Shown: positions 1 to 9,007 of the stretch, in pieces
How the letters are laid out: each line of letters begins with the position of its first letter
How positions within the stretch are numbered: the stretch's first letter is position 1
Origin: Candidatus Dojkabacteria bacterium
GTDB lineage: Bacteria > Patescibacteria > Dojkabacteria > SC72
Reading direction: 5' to 3'
Assembly (NCBI GenBank): GCA_023229785.1
Contig: JALNYV010000001.1
Span: 310,001-374,000, forward strand
DNA: 64,000 bases
The notes under the pieces: generated by a model
Databases searched by the model: none
What the model was told of the DNA's origin: nothing
What the model saw: only the letters and a program-made list of their open reading frames with translations
Translations under genes and position numbers: made by a program

Positions 1-497
1 ATGGATTTAACTCTCCCCCTTAATTGCCCAGGCAGACAATATAGTATTTCAGCTTCCTTATCCCACCCCATTTCATGAATATAATTTTTATGAATAACAG
101 GAAAGATGAATATTGGTAAGTTTTTCTGTTTAATTAATTTGTCAATATTCTTTTTCAATATATAATTTTCTCTGTAAAAAAAGTTCGAATCCCCTATTGC
201 ATAAAAATTCGGTTTTGTTTGATGAAATTCTTTTGCAATCACCATGTTGTTAACTGCAAAAACGTATTCATTTTTTAAACATGTTAAGTCTTGAGTTTTT
301 AATGAAGGACCATTCCCAACAATAAAACAACGATTATTTTTGTATTTATCTTTGAATCTACTATTGAGAGCAAGAGTATCTCTATATTTAAAATATAACA
401 CCTCAGATTCTATCCTTCTATAATACTTACCAAAACCTTTTAATCCCGTAAGACGGTTTGGTATCTTTTTACCTAATGTCTTTAAATTACTTTTCAT
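1..497 (-). CDS. MptE-like / DUF115-type protein, C-terminally truncated by window edge
   Basis: The reading frame opens at an ATG at 497 and runs without a stop for 165 codons to the window edge, so only the N-terminal part is seen. The sequence has the nucleotide-binding-like motif IVGNGPSL near residue 57 and then FAVNN and YAIGDSNF. This pattern is typical of the DUF115/MAF_flag10 superfamily (6-hydroxymethylpterin diphosphokinase MptE-like), which also occurs in surface glycan gene clusters. It overlaps the upstream methyltransferase gene by ATGA and is the last visible gene of the glycan export operon, so a role in surface polysaccharide synthesis is more likely than pterin metabolism. 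The family call is fair; the substrate is unknown. Confidence 0.6.
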   Translation of the reverse strand, partial: MKSNLKTLGKKIPNRLTGLKGFGKYYRRIESEVLYFKYRDTLALNSRFKDKYKNNRCFIVGNGPSLKTQDLTCLKNEYVFAVNNMVIAKEFHQTKPNFYAIGDSNFFYRENYILKKNIDKLIKQKNLPIFIFPVIHKNYIHEMGWDKEAEILYCLPGQLRGRVKS

Positions 498-1513
498 AAA
501 AATGTTTTTAATTTTTTAATTACTCTTCTAACTAACCTCAAGACTTTCGGAATACCCAAAGAGTATCTTGCTTCTAAGCTTTTTAATTTTCGTAGAACAG
601 ACAAATAGTCTGTCTCCATTTCATCTTTAGTCTTTTCTTTTGCAGGCTTAATAACCACATGTATGAATTCATCAATTTTCAATACTTCAAAATTACCTTT
701 ATTCAATAAATTCAAAATTGATTGTTTAGTAAAGTGCCATAAGTGAGCATTTTGCAAATAATTTAAAAAGTCAAAATCCGACTTACAACCAATTTCTTTT
801 ATTCCTGGAACTTCAATATAAATAATTCCATTTTCTTTAAGTAATTGACTCGCAAGATTAAGATCATCCATTGGATTTTCCAAGTGCTCTAAAACATGGG
901 AAAAGATTATAAGGTCATAATTTTTTTTGTTAAGCTCGGGTAGGCTTAAATCTCCTTTTAACAAATCTATTCCTTTCTTCCTACCATAATTTATAAAAAT
1001 ATCATTACCAAAATCAACGCCGACGACATTTGCTCCAGCTTTTTTAAATTCTGTTAAAATTCCACCAGCTCCAGATCCAACTTCCAATACATTTGCGTTT
1101 TTAATTACTCCCTTAAGGAAATTATTTACGAAAGAGAATATCCTTCTTCCTCTTTTTTCCTCTTTAAGAAAGTAGCTCTCAATATCTTTTGGATTCTTAT
1201 TGTATATATCTCGATAATATTTTACATAAAAGTCAGAAAGGGATTCTTTAGCCAATCTTGGATTCGTCATCACCAACCCACATTTTTTACATACGCAGAA
1301 ATTTGCATCAAATCCAAATCTATCCTTCTTTGCGATAACACTGAACTCGTTTCCCATACAAATAGGACATCCTACCTCGGTTAATTTATAAATATTTAGT
1401 TTCAATTTTTCTTTTACTTCATTGATACTGGATAGCTGATTTGTTGATAATTTAAAAGAAGGTTTTCCATCGGGAAGATATCTTTTTGATAATAATTGAT
1501 CAACATAAATCAT
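494..1513 (-). CDS. class I SAM-dependent methyltransferase with N-terminal zinc-ribbon-like segment
   Basis: This 339-residue protein starts with a Cys-rich segment (CPICMGNEF and CVCKKCGL, residues ~49-83), followed by a Rossmann methyltransferase core. The SAM-binding motif I is VLEVGSGAGG (about residue 140), the acidic strand end is VVGVDFG, and the post-I motif is IIFSHVLEHLENP. This is the architecture of Methyltransf_23-type enzymes that modify sugars or sugar-linked lipids in O-antigen-like clusters. It lies 24 bases after the ABC exporter ATPase and overlaps the next gene by 4 bases, so it belongs to the same transcript. A terminal methylation that caps an exported glycan is a reasonable inference, because the exporter ATPase has a Wzt-type C-terminal domain. 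The substrate cannot be read from sequence. Confidence 0.8.
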   Translation of the reverse strand: MIYVDQLLSKRYLPDGKPSFKLSTNQLSSINEVKEKLKLNIYKLTEVGCPICMGNEFSVIAKKDRFGFDANFCVCKKCGLVMTNPRLAKESLSDFYVKYYRDIYNKNPKDIESYFLKEEKRGRRIFSFVNNFLKGVIKNANVLEVGSGAGGILTEFKKAGANVVGVDFGNDIFINYGRKKGIDLLKGDLSLPELNKKNYDLIIFSHVLEHLENPMDDLNLASQLLKENGIIYIEVPGIKEIGCKSDFDFLNYLQNAHLWHFTKQSILNLLNKGNFEVLKIDEFIHVVIKPAKEKTKDEMETDYLSVLRKLKSLEARYSLGIPKVLRLVRRVIKKLKTFL

Positions 1514-1537
1514 TTCTAAGCTAGATGATTTTAAATA

Positions 1538-2782
1538 TTATAAATCCCACTTTGAATCTATTTTAATAGCAGATATTCTATTTGAAGAAATATTGTCTTT
1601 GTCACCTTCTGGATTTTTAAATGTTATTGGAATATTTTCAATATAATCAACAGGGCGTGAGTTTGGAGTTCCTATATTTACACGTAGCCAATAAGTTCCA
1701 GGATTTACATATGCACCAGTTGTTTTCGGGTAAGTGAATACAACAGAGTATATGCCTTTCTTTTTAGGCTTTATATCATTTGAGCTTTTATCTGTACTTC
1801 CACTTGCAAATATTCTAACTCCAAAAGGATTTTCCAAAATTACAGCACTATGAATCACTGAGTTTTCTAAATTGACTTGATATGTATACTCAACTTTAAA
1901 CTCTTGATCATTATCAATAACGGTTACAGGGTTTCCTTTGTCATCCGTTACCTTTATTTTTAATATTTTGGCTATCTTACTTGTATCATTTTCAAACTCA
2001 TACTCTGAACTCGCACCGTTTGTTGATTCAATGTACTTGCTTATTGCTTCTTGGGTATTTCCCATAAATTTAATCTCCCCGTTTTCCAACCAAATTGTTT
2101 TAGGACAAAGTCTTTGTACTGCACTCATATCATGACTTACAAAGAGAATTGTTCTTCCATCTTTTTTAACAACCTCATCCATCTTTCCTAAGCTCTTTCT
2201 TTGAAATTCGGCGTCCCCTACAGACAGTACCTCATCAATGATAAGAATATCTGGCTCAAGATGGGCCGCGACTGAAAATGCTAATCTCACTTGCATTCCA
2301 GACGAAAACTTCTTCATTGGAAGTTCTAAGAACTTTTCTACACCGCTAAACTCAACTATCTCATCAAATTTCTTATCTATTTCCTTTCTACTCATACCAA
2401 GGATTGCCCCATTTAGGTATATATTCTCTCTTCCTGTTAATTCAGAGTGAAAGCCTGTTCCAACCTCTAGAAGTGACGATACAGTTCCCCTCATTATTAT
2501 TTCTCCCTCAGTTGGCTCAGTTATTCTTGAAAGTATTTTAAGTATTGTACTTTTTCCCGCTCCATTTTTTCCAATAATTCCAATAACCTCGCCCTTGTTC
2601 ACATCAAAACTAACGTTTTTCAATGCCCAAAAGTATGATTTCTTTCTAAATTTCTTTCCCTTTAGAAGATTCCCAGGAACTTTGACTGTTTTAACAAACA
2701 TATCCCTAAGAGTTAAATACCTCTCTCTTTCTCCTAAAGAATATTTCTTACCTAAGTTTTTTACTTCAATTGCTTTTTCCAT
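1538..2782 (-). CDS. polysaccharide ABC transporter ATP-binding protein (Wzt/TagH type)
   Basis: This 414-residue protein has an N-terminal ABC ATPase with Walker A GKNGAGKST (71-79), signature FSSGMQ (159-164), Walker B ILIIDEV (179-185) and the H-loop His at 217. Residues ~250-414 form a separate beta-rich domain that resembles the Wzt C-terminal glycan-binding domain. In O-antigen exporters that domain reads the modified end of the chain before export. The start is 2 bases from the stop of the permease gene, as expected for a Wzm/Wzt pair. It would power export of an undecaprenyl-linked polysaccharide or a teichoic-acid-like polymer across the single membrane of a CPR cell. The family assignment is firm; the polymer is unknown. 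Confidence 0.9.
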   Translation of the reverse strand: MEKAIEVKNLGKKYSLGERERYLTLRDMFVKTVKVPGNLLKGKKFRKKSYFWALKNVSFDVNKGEVIGIIGKNGAGKSTILKILSRITEPTEGEIIMRGTVSSLLEVGTGFHSELTGRENIYLNGAILGMSRKEIDKKFDEIVEFSGVEKFLELPMKKFSSGMQVRLAFSVAAHLEPDILIIDEVLSVGDAEFQRKSLGKMDEVVKKDGRTILFVSHDMSAVQRLCPKTIWLENGEIKFMGNTQEAISKYIESTNGASSEYEFENDTSKIAKILKIKVTDDKGNPVTVIDNDQEFKVEYTYQVNLENSVIHSAVILENPFGVRIFASGSTDKSSNDIKPKKKGIYSVVFTYPKTTGAYVNPGTYWLRVNIGTPNSRPVDYIENIPITFKNPEGDKDNISSNRISAIKIDSKWDL

Positions 2783-2784
2783 AG

Positions 2785-3597
2785 TTAAATAATGTCTGCA
2801 AAATATTTCTCAACTGATTTAAAATACATATATCCAGAAATAAAGACGACAAGTGTTATTGCTGTAGATATTCCAAGAAGTTGCCAATTGACTGCTGTTC
2901 CAAGAATTAAGGCACGGTGAGCTTCCACAAGACCTGAAAGCGGGTTGAGAGAAAGAATCCACTGATACTTTCCAGCTAGTGATACTGGGTAAATGACTGG
3001 AGTTATATACATAAGGGTTTGTGTGAAAAATGGAAGTGCATACTGGACATCCCTATATTTAACATTTAATGCAGAAAACCAAAGACCAATCCCTACACTA
3101 AGTAGCCAGGTAATAAGGACTATAACTGGAAGTAATAATAATGACCATGTTAGTGGATAGTGATAATAGAACATCATTACAAAAACGATAATAAATGATA
3201 TTGCATAATCAATAAGGCCAACCATTGTAGCGGAAGCCGGAATTATTACCCTTGGGAAAAATATCTTCGTAATTAATTTTGAATTCATAATCATGCTACT
3301 ACTTGCCTGAGCAACAGCTGAAGAAAAATATGACCATAGTACAAGTCCTGAGTATGAAAATATTGGATAAGGTATTCCATTAGATGAGATCTTTGCAACC
3401 TTACTAAACAAGAATGTAAATACAACCATTGTAAGCAACGGTCTGATTATTGCCCAAAGAACGCCAATTGCTGTTTGTTTATACCTCACCTGGAATTCTC
3501 TAATTGAAAGAACCCAAAATAGCTCTTTATATTCCCATAATTCTCTTAGATCAAAATTTGCTAATCCTTTTTTTGCTTTAATTATTGTTGTTTTCAT
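2785..3597 (-). CDS. polysaccharide ABC-2 type permease (Wzm/TagG family)
   Basis: The protein is 270 residues with about six hydrophobic segments and a short cytoplasmic N-terminus. It carries the REFQVRYKQTAIG amphipathic segment before TM1, typical of the ABC-2 polysaccharide exporter permeases (Wzm, TagG, RfbA). The length matches the family (about 260-280 residues). It shares one base with the end of the DUF354 gene and lies directly before its ATPase partner, so the two form the exporter channel. Expected location is the cytoplasmic membrane, passing a lipid-linked glycan outward. No truncation is visible. Confidence 0.9.
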   Translation of the reverse strand: MKTTIIKAKKGLANFDLRELWEYKELFWVLSIREFQVRYKQTAIGVLWAIIRPLLTMVVFTFLFSKVAKISSNGIPYPIFSYSGLVLWSYFSSAVAQASSSMIMNSKLITKIFFPRVIIPASATMVGLIDYAISFIIVFVMMFYYHYPLTWSLLLLPVIVLITWLLSVGIGLWFSALNVKYRDVQYALPFFTQTLMYITPVIYPVSLAGKYQWILSLNPLSGLVEAHRALILGTAVNWQLLGISTAITLVVFISGYMYFKSVEKYFADII

Positions 3598-4661
3598 TAT
3601 TTCTTTTTCCCGTAGCTTTCAATTAAATCTATTAAGAACTCTGTAACATCAATATGATCTTTAGACCATTTTTCAACTTTATTCTTCCATTCTTGTTTAA
3701 TATCTTTATTCTTTGCTAATTCTTCAATCTTTTGCAAGAACTTTTCAAATTGATCTGGTGTATATCCAAAAGTTAATCCGTACGAATCTTCTTCTTTCAT
3801 ATACCTGCAATACGTTACAAAGTCATTTATTCTTACAGAAGGTACTCCCATTAAGCCTGCTTCAGAATTCATTGTATGCCCATCACCAATAAAAAGATCC
3901 GCATAATACATTACATGATGTATTTCGTATGGGTCAACTTGTAATCGATATTTCTCAAATTTCTCCGGTAGTGCTCTATCTCCTTTCTCAGGATTAATAA
4001 ATACACGCCCGTATTTCTCTAAGGTTCCAATCAATCTATCAAGATTCTCGTCACTTATTCCTCTTTTATGATCATCATGAGTTGCTGTAAAACCACAAAG
4101 TCTAACAATAAAGTATCTCTCTCCAGAAGGATTTATCTTTTTAGCAATTTCTGGATTGGGAGTGAAATATTTTGGATTTATATATGCCCATTCATGGTTT
4201 CCCTTATATTTTAATTGATGCTTGCTAAACGGTCCCATATCTGTTGGCTGCGGGGTTACAAGTTTTGTAGCCATCCACATGAATGGAAAATATTCAGGCA
4301 TATGCTTAAAATCATCAGCAAAAAAAACTAAAGTTGGAACTCTTTTTAGCCAACCAACAACTGCAAGTGCATCTGAGGTTAGGAAAAGGTCATATTTTTT
4401 TCCAATTGTGTATTTAAACACTTTAAAGAAAGTCACAATTTCCATTATTGCTGCACCTACTTTTCTTGGAAGCCAGCTAATTGTTCTTCCACCTGGCATG
4501 ATATTTGTATACTCCCAACCTTCCTTTTTGAATAGATCTTCCATAACTGCTTTTTTCACAATTAGGAAATCTATTTGATGTCCTTGTTTCTTTAAATAGT
4601 TAATCGTAGGTCGAAACATATAAAACCTCGCAGGATTTATCATGAAGAATAGTATTCGCAT
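3597..4661 (-). CDS. DUF354 family GT-B-like protein
   Basis: I place the start at the ATG at 4661, which gives MRILFFMINPARF, the usual N-terminus of DUF354 proteins, and begins 10 bases after the preceding stop. An ATG at 4697 is also possible but would add 12 charged residues and a 26-base overlap. The protein (354 residues) resembles the GT-B fold of UDP-GlcNAc 2-epimerases and LpxB-like glycosyltransferases. Its late segment has GDGHTMNSEAGLMGVPSVR, the region that binds the nucleotide-sugar in GT-B enzymes. The operon context points to assembly of the sugar polymer handled by the next two genes. The donor and acceptor sugars are unknown. Confidence 0.75.
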   Translation of the reverse strand: MRILFFMINPARFYMFRPTINYLKKQGHQIDFLIVKKAVMEDLFKKEGWEYTNIMPGGRTISWLPRKVGAAIMEIVTFFKVFKYTIGKKYDLFLTSDALAVVGWLKRVPTLVFFADDFKHMPEYFPFMWMATKLVTPQPTDMGPFSKHQLKYKGNHEWAYINPKYFTPNPEIAKKINPSGERYFIVRLCGFTATHDDHKRGISDENLDRLIGTLEKYGRVFINPEKGDRALPEKFEKYRLQVDPYEIHHVMYYADLFIGDGHTMNSEAGLMGVPSVRINDFVTYCRYMKEEDSYGLTFGYTPDQFEKFLQKIEELAKNKDIKQEWKNKVEKWSKDHIDVTEFLIDLIESYGKKK

Positions 4662-4671
4662 TTTTTTAATA

Positions 4672-5661
4672 TTACTTTTCTTTTCTATCTCTTTCATAGT
4701 ATGTCTTTTTAGAATAGTACAGAATTTTCTCTTGGTTATTTGTTACCCTGTTTAGCATATCTGCTAGAAGTCCAACTATCCAAGAAAGAATTCCTATTGT
4801 AAACAAATATATTCCAACTAATCCAACAGATATATATGGAGAGAAACTCCCACTTCTTAAGTAGTGAAAGCCTACTGCACTCATCATTATGATTCCAGGA
4901 AGAATTAAACAGAGCCCAAGCATTCCAAAGAACTTCATTGGAGCAAAATCTCTAAAAGCAAGTAAAATTCCAGCTGCGGATTTTAACATATATGAAAATA
5001 TTCCGTTTTCAATAACTCTTGATTTTCTATCTTTGAAATATTTAATACTTACAGGAACATTTTTGATATTCAACTTCTTCATTGCTAAGGCTTGGAATGT
5101 TTCTTGTGTGTATGTATATTTACCATTCAAGTTGATATTTAAAAGCGCTTTTCTGTTGTACGCTCTAAATCCGCATGTAACATCGGCAAATTTATGACCA
5201 GTTAATACCCCAAGAATCCATGAACCTAACCTATTTCCAAGATATTTACCCAAAGGCATATCTTTCCCTTTACGCTTTTTGCCCGTTAGTGGGTCTGTAA
5301 ATCTATCTGCAGCAACAAAATCTGCTTCTCTTTTTAATATCGGCTCAAGGAGGAGAGGAATTTCTTGAGGATCAAACTGCATATCTCCATCAATATTTAC
5401 CGCAACATCAGCCCCATGTTCTAAAAAGTAATCAATTGCTAAAGGAAATGAATATGGAAGCCTTTTTCTTCTTCCATTTGATACCACCTTAACACCTTTT
5501 TGCAGGGCAATTTTAGCAGTATCATCAGTACTTCCATCATCAATTACCACGACCTCTATTTCGTCAACCCCATTTATCTTCTTTGGAATTCTATTTAATA
5601 CCTCACCAAGTCTTTGGGCTTCGTTAAAACAAATAGACGCAACAATTAGTTTCATTTTCAT
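4672..5661 (-). CDS. GT2 family glycosyltransferase with two C-terminal membrane helices (DPM/GtrB-like)
   Basis: This 329-residue protein has a GT-A domain in its first ~220 residues. VVVIDDGSTDDT marks the nucleotide-binding strand and VNIDGDMQFDP gives the DxD-like metal site. CGFRAYNR and YTQET follow, as in polyprenyl-phosphate mannosyl/glucosyl transferases. Two hydrophobic segments at the C-terminus (about residues 245-270 and 280-310) anchor it in the membrane. Enzymes of this type load one sugar onto undecaprenyl or dolichyl phosphate, providing the donor for GT39-type enzymes such as the next gene upstream in the operon. There is a second ATG two codons in (5655); the choice has little effect. 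Confidence 0.85.
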   Translation of the reverse strand: MKMKLIVASICFNEAQRLGEVLNRIPKKINGVDEIEVVVIDDGSTDDTAKIALQKGVKVVSNGRRKRLPYSFPLAIDYFLEHGADVAVNIDGDMQFDPQEIPLLLEPILKREADFVAADRFTDPLTGKKRKGKDMPLGKYLGNRLGSWILGVLTGHKFADVTCGFRAYNRKALLNINLNGKYTYTQETFQALAMKKLNIKNVPVSIKYFKDRKSRVIENGIFSYMLKSAAGILLAFRDFAPMKFFGMLGLCLILPGIIMMSAVGFHYLRSGSFSPYISVGLVGIYLFTIGILSWIVGLLADMLNRVTNNQEKILYYSKKTYYERDRKEK

Positions 5662-5693
5662 ATCTTTATTAAGTTATGCTGTATATATTACCA

Positions 5694-7727
5694 CTATTTG
5701 TATAAATATAGGTAGAGTGGCTTAGTTCCTAAGTGATAAATCACAGGAATAATGCCTGAGCAGTATTTCTCAGGGACATAGTTTTTACAGTATGGAAGTT
5801 GATAATTTGATATCTTCCATTCAAATGGCTCAAATCCCTCAGGTACACTGGCGTAAAATCCTCGGGAATATTCAAGTTGGGATGTTTTTGTTAATCTCGT
5901 ACTGTTTATTTCAATTGTTGAAAGTACATATACCTTTTTATTTGTATTTTTCATTATTCCATCCCCATATATAAATATGTTATTTAATACATCGGTGTTT
6001 ATTGCTGGTTGGTTAAAATAGTATTTAAGCGGTGTAAATATATAGTTATCATGCCAATTAGTTGGATTATAATATATAACAACATTTTCAGTTCCTGTTA
6101 TATTTTGAATCTCATTATAAACCTTTGGTGTTGTCCCAACATACCCTTGATACTGGAACACACAAAAGAAAGCGTTATAGAGAAAGAGAGGAATTATAAG
6201 GAAATAAAACCAGAATTTCTTCTTCTTATCCAAAAGCATTACAAGATATATGGAGATGAAAATATAAATAATTGGAACAATTTCTGAAAGTTGATACCTT
6301 GCGTAGTAGAATTGATACGGAGTGTATCTAACTATCGCAGCGTTAAAGCCTAAAAAGAGAAAAAGAAAGAAGAACAGAAAAGATGATTCTATTCTTTTAA
6401 TCTTACTAATTAATATTGTAAAAAGGAGAAAGCCTAGCGGTGAGAGATATAAGATAACACTTGAAATTGGCATATCTTTGAGTGCATACCATCCGACCCC
6501 ACTCATCTCCCAATGCTTGTCCCAATATGTACCTAGATATTTATCTGTAAATGCCATCGAGTAAAAATTACTAGCTGAAAGATATATGATAAATACAAGC
6601 ATTAAGTAGAAGAGTATGGCCTTATATTTAAAGATAAAATCAAAGATTAACTTAAGATATTTCTTGAGGTATTTAACAAGTAAAAAGTAAACCAAAGGGA
6701 TAGAAAACAGTAATACATAGAAAGGAATTTCAGGGATATACTTAAATATCTTTTTATAAAACAAAATATATAGATCGGGAAGTTTTAAATAATAGAAAAG
6801 AGATGAAAGCAGAAATGAGATTAAAACCAGCGCACCCCATACTGCCCATTTCTTAATTACAATCTTGTCTTTTTCATAAGTAAATATCGCAAGAAGAAGG
6901 AGTAAATAGAAAGGAAGAGACACAATCCATGTCATTCTTAGATACAACATCATGTTTATTAGCATGAGGGTTAGGAGAAAGTATATACTTTCCTTTGTTT
7001 TCCAAGCCTTAAGAAGAAAGTAAAGCGTATTTAGTGTAAAAGCCAAAGCCAACATCTCCCCTACTGGAAACCTCGAAAAATACAAGTGAAGTGGACTTAC
7101 GACCAAAAGTCCTGCAGCAATATACCCTGCTATCTTCTTTTTTGATATCTCGTAGGCTAGTAAATACGCCCCAATAACAGAAATAATCGAAAAAATAGTT
7201 AACTCATAACTCCTATTATTATCTCCTAGTGCAAAGCCAGTAATTGATAGAAGTGCTGGGTGTAAAGGATAGAAAATAAAATGATTCTCACCCTCTGTGT
7301 TCTCGGTCGCTAACCCTGCCACAAAATATCCTTTTGTGTCTTGATACAGTTTTAACAAATCCCCTTTTAAATACTCAGTTACATTATCTTTAAACTCTAT
7401 TCCGCCAGTGTTCTCAAACTGTTTACTCATTGAGATATACACGCCCTCATCTTGTCCTCCATCTAGATATATCCAAGGCTGCACCCTCATTACTAGTGCA
7501 ATTAAAAGAATTAAAAGTATTATCCAATTAAATCTTGAATCTTTAAGAACTATCTTCCATTTAAATATTAAGATTGTTGAAAGAAGGAGAACAAATGAAA
7601 TGATTATGGAATATAGAGGCTTAAAAGCTCCAAATGTTAAAAGAAGAACTGAAGTTAATCCTAAAAACCCAAAAAAAAGAATTATTATTTCATACAGAGG
7701 AACTTGCTTTACTTGATTTTTTGGCAT
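5694..7727 (-). CDS. large membrane glycosyltransferase, GT39/ArnT-like
   Basis: I start at the ATG at 7727 (MPKNQVKQVPLYEII). The longer frame begins only with TTG at 7763. The 677-residue protein has a dozen or so hydrophobic segments. The first extracellular loop contains GGQDEGVYIS, matching the acidic motif by which GT39/PMT and ArnT-type enzymes bind lipid-phosphate sugar donors. The last ~150 residues are a soluble outward-facing domain. It overlaps the VKOR gene by 38 bases, unusually long but with two clearly coding frames. It probably transfers the sugar made by the GT2 enzyme (next gene in the operon) onto a surface acceptor. A role in protein O-glycosylation is possible but unproven. 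Confidence 0.75.
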   Translation of the reverse strand: MPKNQVKQVPLYEIIILFFGFLGLTSVLLLTFGAFKPLYSIIISFVLLLSTILIFKWKIVLKDSRFNWIILLILLIALVMRVQPWIYLDGGQDEGVYISMSKQFENTGGIEFKDNVTEYLKGDLLKLYQDTKGYFVAGLATENTEGENHFIFYPLHPALLSITGFALGDNNRSYELTIFSIISVIGAYLLAYEISKKKIAGYIAAGLLVVSPLHLYFSRFPVGEMLALAFTLNTLYFLLKAWKTKESIYFLLTLMLINMMLYLRMTWIVSLPFYLLLLLAIFTYEKDKIVIKKWAVWGALVLISFLLSSLFYYLKLPDLYILFYKKIFKYIPEIPFYVLLFSIPLVYFLLVKYLKKYLKLIFDFIFKYKAILFYLMLVFIIYLSASNFYSMAFTDKYLGTYWDKHWEMSGVGWYALKDMPISSVILYLSPLGFLLFTILISKIKRIESSFLFFFLFLFLGFNAAIVRYTPYQFYYARYQLSEIVPIIYIFISIYLVMLLDKKKKFWFYFLIIPLFLYNAFFCVFQYQGYVGTTPKVYNEIQNITGTENVVIYYNPTNWHDNYIFTPLKYYFNQPAINTDVLNNIFIYGDGIMKNTNKKVYVLSTIEINSTRLTKTSQLEYSRGFYASVPEGFEPFEWKISNYQLPYCKNYVPEKYCSGIIPVIYHLGTKPLYLYLYK

Positions 7728-8133
7728 TTCTAATTCGCAATATAAACATAGATACAATCCCAATTATAATGAAAACACTTCCCCAACACCAAGGACATAC
7801 TGCCCCTATCTTGAAAAACTCTAAATATCTAAGGTAAATTGTAAAAATAACCCCAAAAGTAATCACTGTTCCGAGCATATAACTGAAATATTTCAATGGT
7901 CTTTTAAAATTAAAAAGAAGTAGGAAAGACAATCCTTCAAAGTAAAGAACTCCCCAAATGGAGACAGGAATACCAAAGAATTGCGAATATTGGCTTTGAG
8001 CGACTATTGAGCATCCATCTGTTGGACAGAAGCTAGTTACGTTATACCTATCAGTAATATATATGAAAAATGCTAAAGCAGCACCTAAAAAAGAAAGTAT
8101 AATCAGAATTTTATCAATTTTACTTATCTTCAT
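7690..8133 (-). CDS. vitamin K epoxide reductase family protein (disulfide generator)
   Basis: This 147-residue membrane protein has four to five hydrophobic segments. The two VKOR cysteine pairs are present: C36/C41 (CPTDGC) in the first outer loop, and the quinone-side CPWC at 113-116. The Ser of GIPVSIWG, which lies near the quinone, is also present. Bacterial VKOR homologues reoxidise DsbA-type proteins and pass the electrons to quinone. The start codon shares a base with the stop of the DsbA-like gene upstream (TAATG), so the two are translationally coupled. This gives the cell a complete extracytoplasmic disulfide-forming pair. No quinone synthesis genes are in the window. Confidence 0.93.
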   Translation of the reverse strand: MKISKIDKILIILSFLGAALAFFIYITDRYNVTSFCPTDGCSIVAQSQYSQFFGIPVSIWGVLYFEGLSFLLLFNFKRPLKYFSYMLGTVITFGVIFTIYLRYLEFFKIGAVCPWCWGSVFIIIGIVSMFILRIRNAKKSSKASSSV

Positions 8134-8933
8134 TATTTAAGAAGCTCATCAATTATTGTCTTAAAACTCTCAATTGGGTACGCACCAGCTAGGAATGTTC
8201 CATTTTTGACTGTCTTACCATCTGCCTCAAGCTTTCCGATTATAAATCCTGGGGTACCTGATATCCCTACTGCGGCAGCATCAGCTGCATCCTTTTTAAT
8301 CTGATCTGCAAATTTCTTGTCTGTCACACAAGTATTATACTTACTTAGATTTATTCCATTAATTTTTCCAACCAAACCTTTTAGTATCTTCACAGTTATA
8401 TTACTTGCGTTAGAATTCGTTGCTCCAAATATTGCTTCATGCATTTTGAAATATGCTTCATTTCCTCCTTGGTCGTATACACACAATGCTGCCATAGCGT
8501 CATTTGTAGCAATTGGCTCATGGAATGAAAGTGGAAGATTTCTAAACACATATATGGCTTTTCCTGTATCAACATAATTCTTTAGTAAATCTGGGTACAC
8601 CTGAGTGAAGTGTCTCTTACAATATGGACACTCAAAATCACTGAATTCAATTATTGCGATTTTGGCTGTTTTCAAATCTCCAAGATATGGAGAATTTTCT
8701 CTTGAGACTGTCTCAATTGTTCCATCATTTGTATTTGTATCTGTATTGGTTGTGTCTGTATTTGTTGTATCAGAAGTTCCTTTAACATTGGAAGTAATAT
8801 TCGCGTTTCTGAATGTGAATATGATAGATAGGGAGATCATCAATGCCCCTATTAAAACAGATATTGGAATTAATAATGATTCTAAATTAATTACCATGTT
8901 TTCTGTTTTTGTTTCTTTTACTGTGTTTTTCAT
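8133..8933 (-). CDS. membrane-anchored DsbA-like thiol:disulfide oxidoreductase
   Basis: This 266-residue protein has one N-terminal membrane anchor (about residues 20-41) and a low-complexity Thr/Asp/Asn linker (about 53-72). A thioredoxin-fold domain follows with active-site CPYC at 102-105 (SDFECPYC) and a cis-Pro in GISGTPGFIIG. The alpha-helical insert makes it a DsbA/DSBA-like (Thioredoxin_4) protein rather than thioredoxin. It would oxidise cysteines of exported proteins on the outer face of the membrane. It is the first gene of the nine-gene reverse operon and shares a 74-base intergenic region with a divergent hydrolase gene. Confidence 0.9.
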   Translation of the reverse strand: MKNTVKETKTENMVINLESLLIPISVLIGALMISLSIIFTFRNANITSNVKGTSDTTNTDTTNTDTNTNDGTIETVSRENSPYLGDLKTAKIAIIEFSDFECPYCKRHFTQVYPDLLKNYVDTGKAIYVFRNLPLSFHEPIATNDAMAALCVYDQGGNEAYFKMHEAIFGATNSNASNITVKILKGLVGKINGINLSKYNTCVTDKKFADQIKKDAADAAAVGISGTPGFIIGKLEADGKTVKNGTFLAGAYPIESFKTIIDELLK

Positions 8934-8995
8934 AATATTTATTTACAAATTATGTCATTAAGCCTAAGTTATTAACAATGTTAAGTCAATAACGG

Positions 8996-9001
8996 TATAA
9001 T
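8996..9001 (+). promoter_or_regulatory. -10 box 6 bases upstream of hydrolase start (leaderless promoter)
   Basis: A perfect TATAAT ends 6 bases before the ATG at 9008. Transcription would start at or within a base of the start codon, so the mRNA should be leaderless. No Shine-Dalgarno is present. Confidence 0.6.
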
Positions 9002-9007
9002 AAAAGA

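Noticed and set aside
494..1513. Possible TGA recoding as in some CPR lineages
   Set aside because: TGA is used as a normal stop (at 494 and in several ATGA overlaps) and no family alignment needs read-through of TGA.
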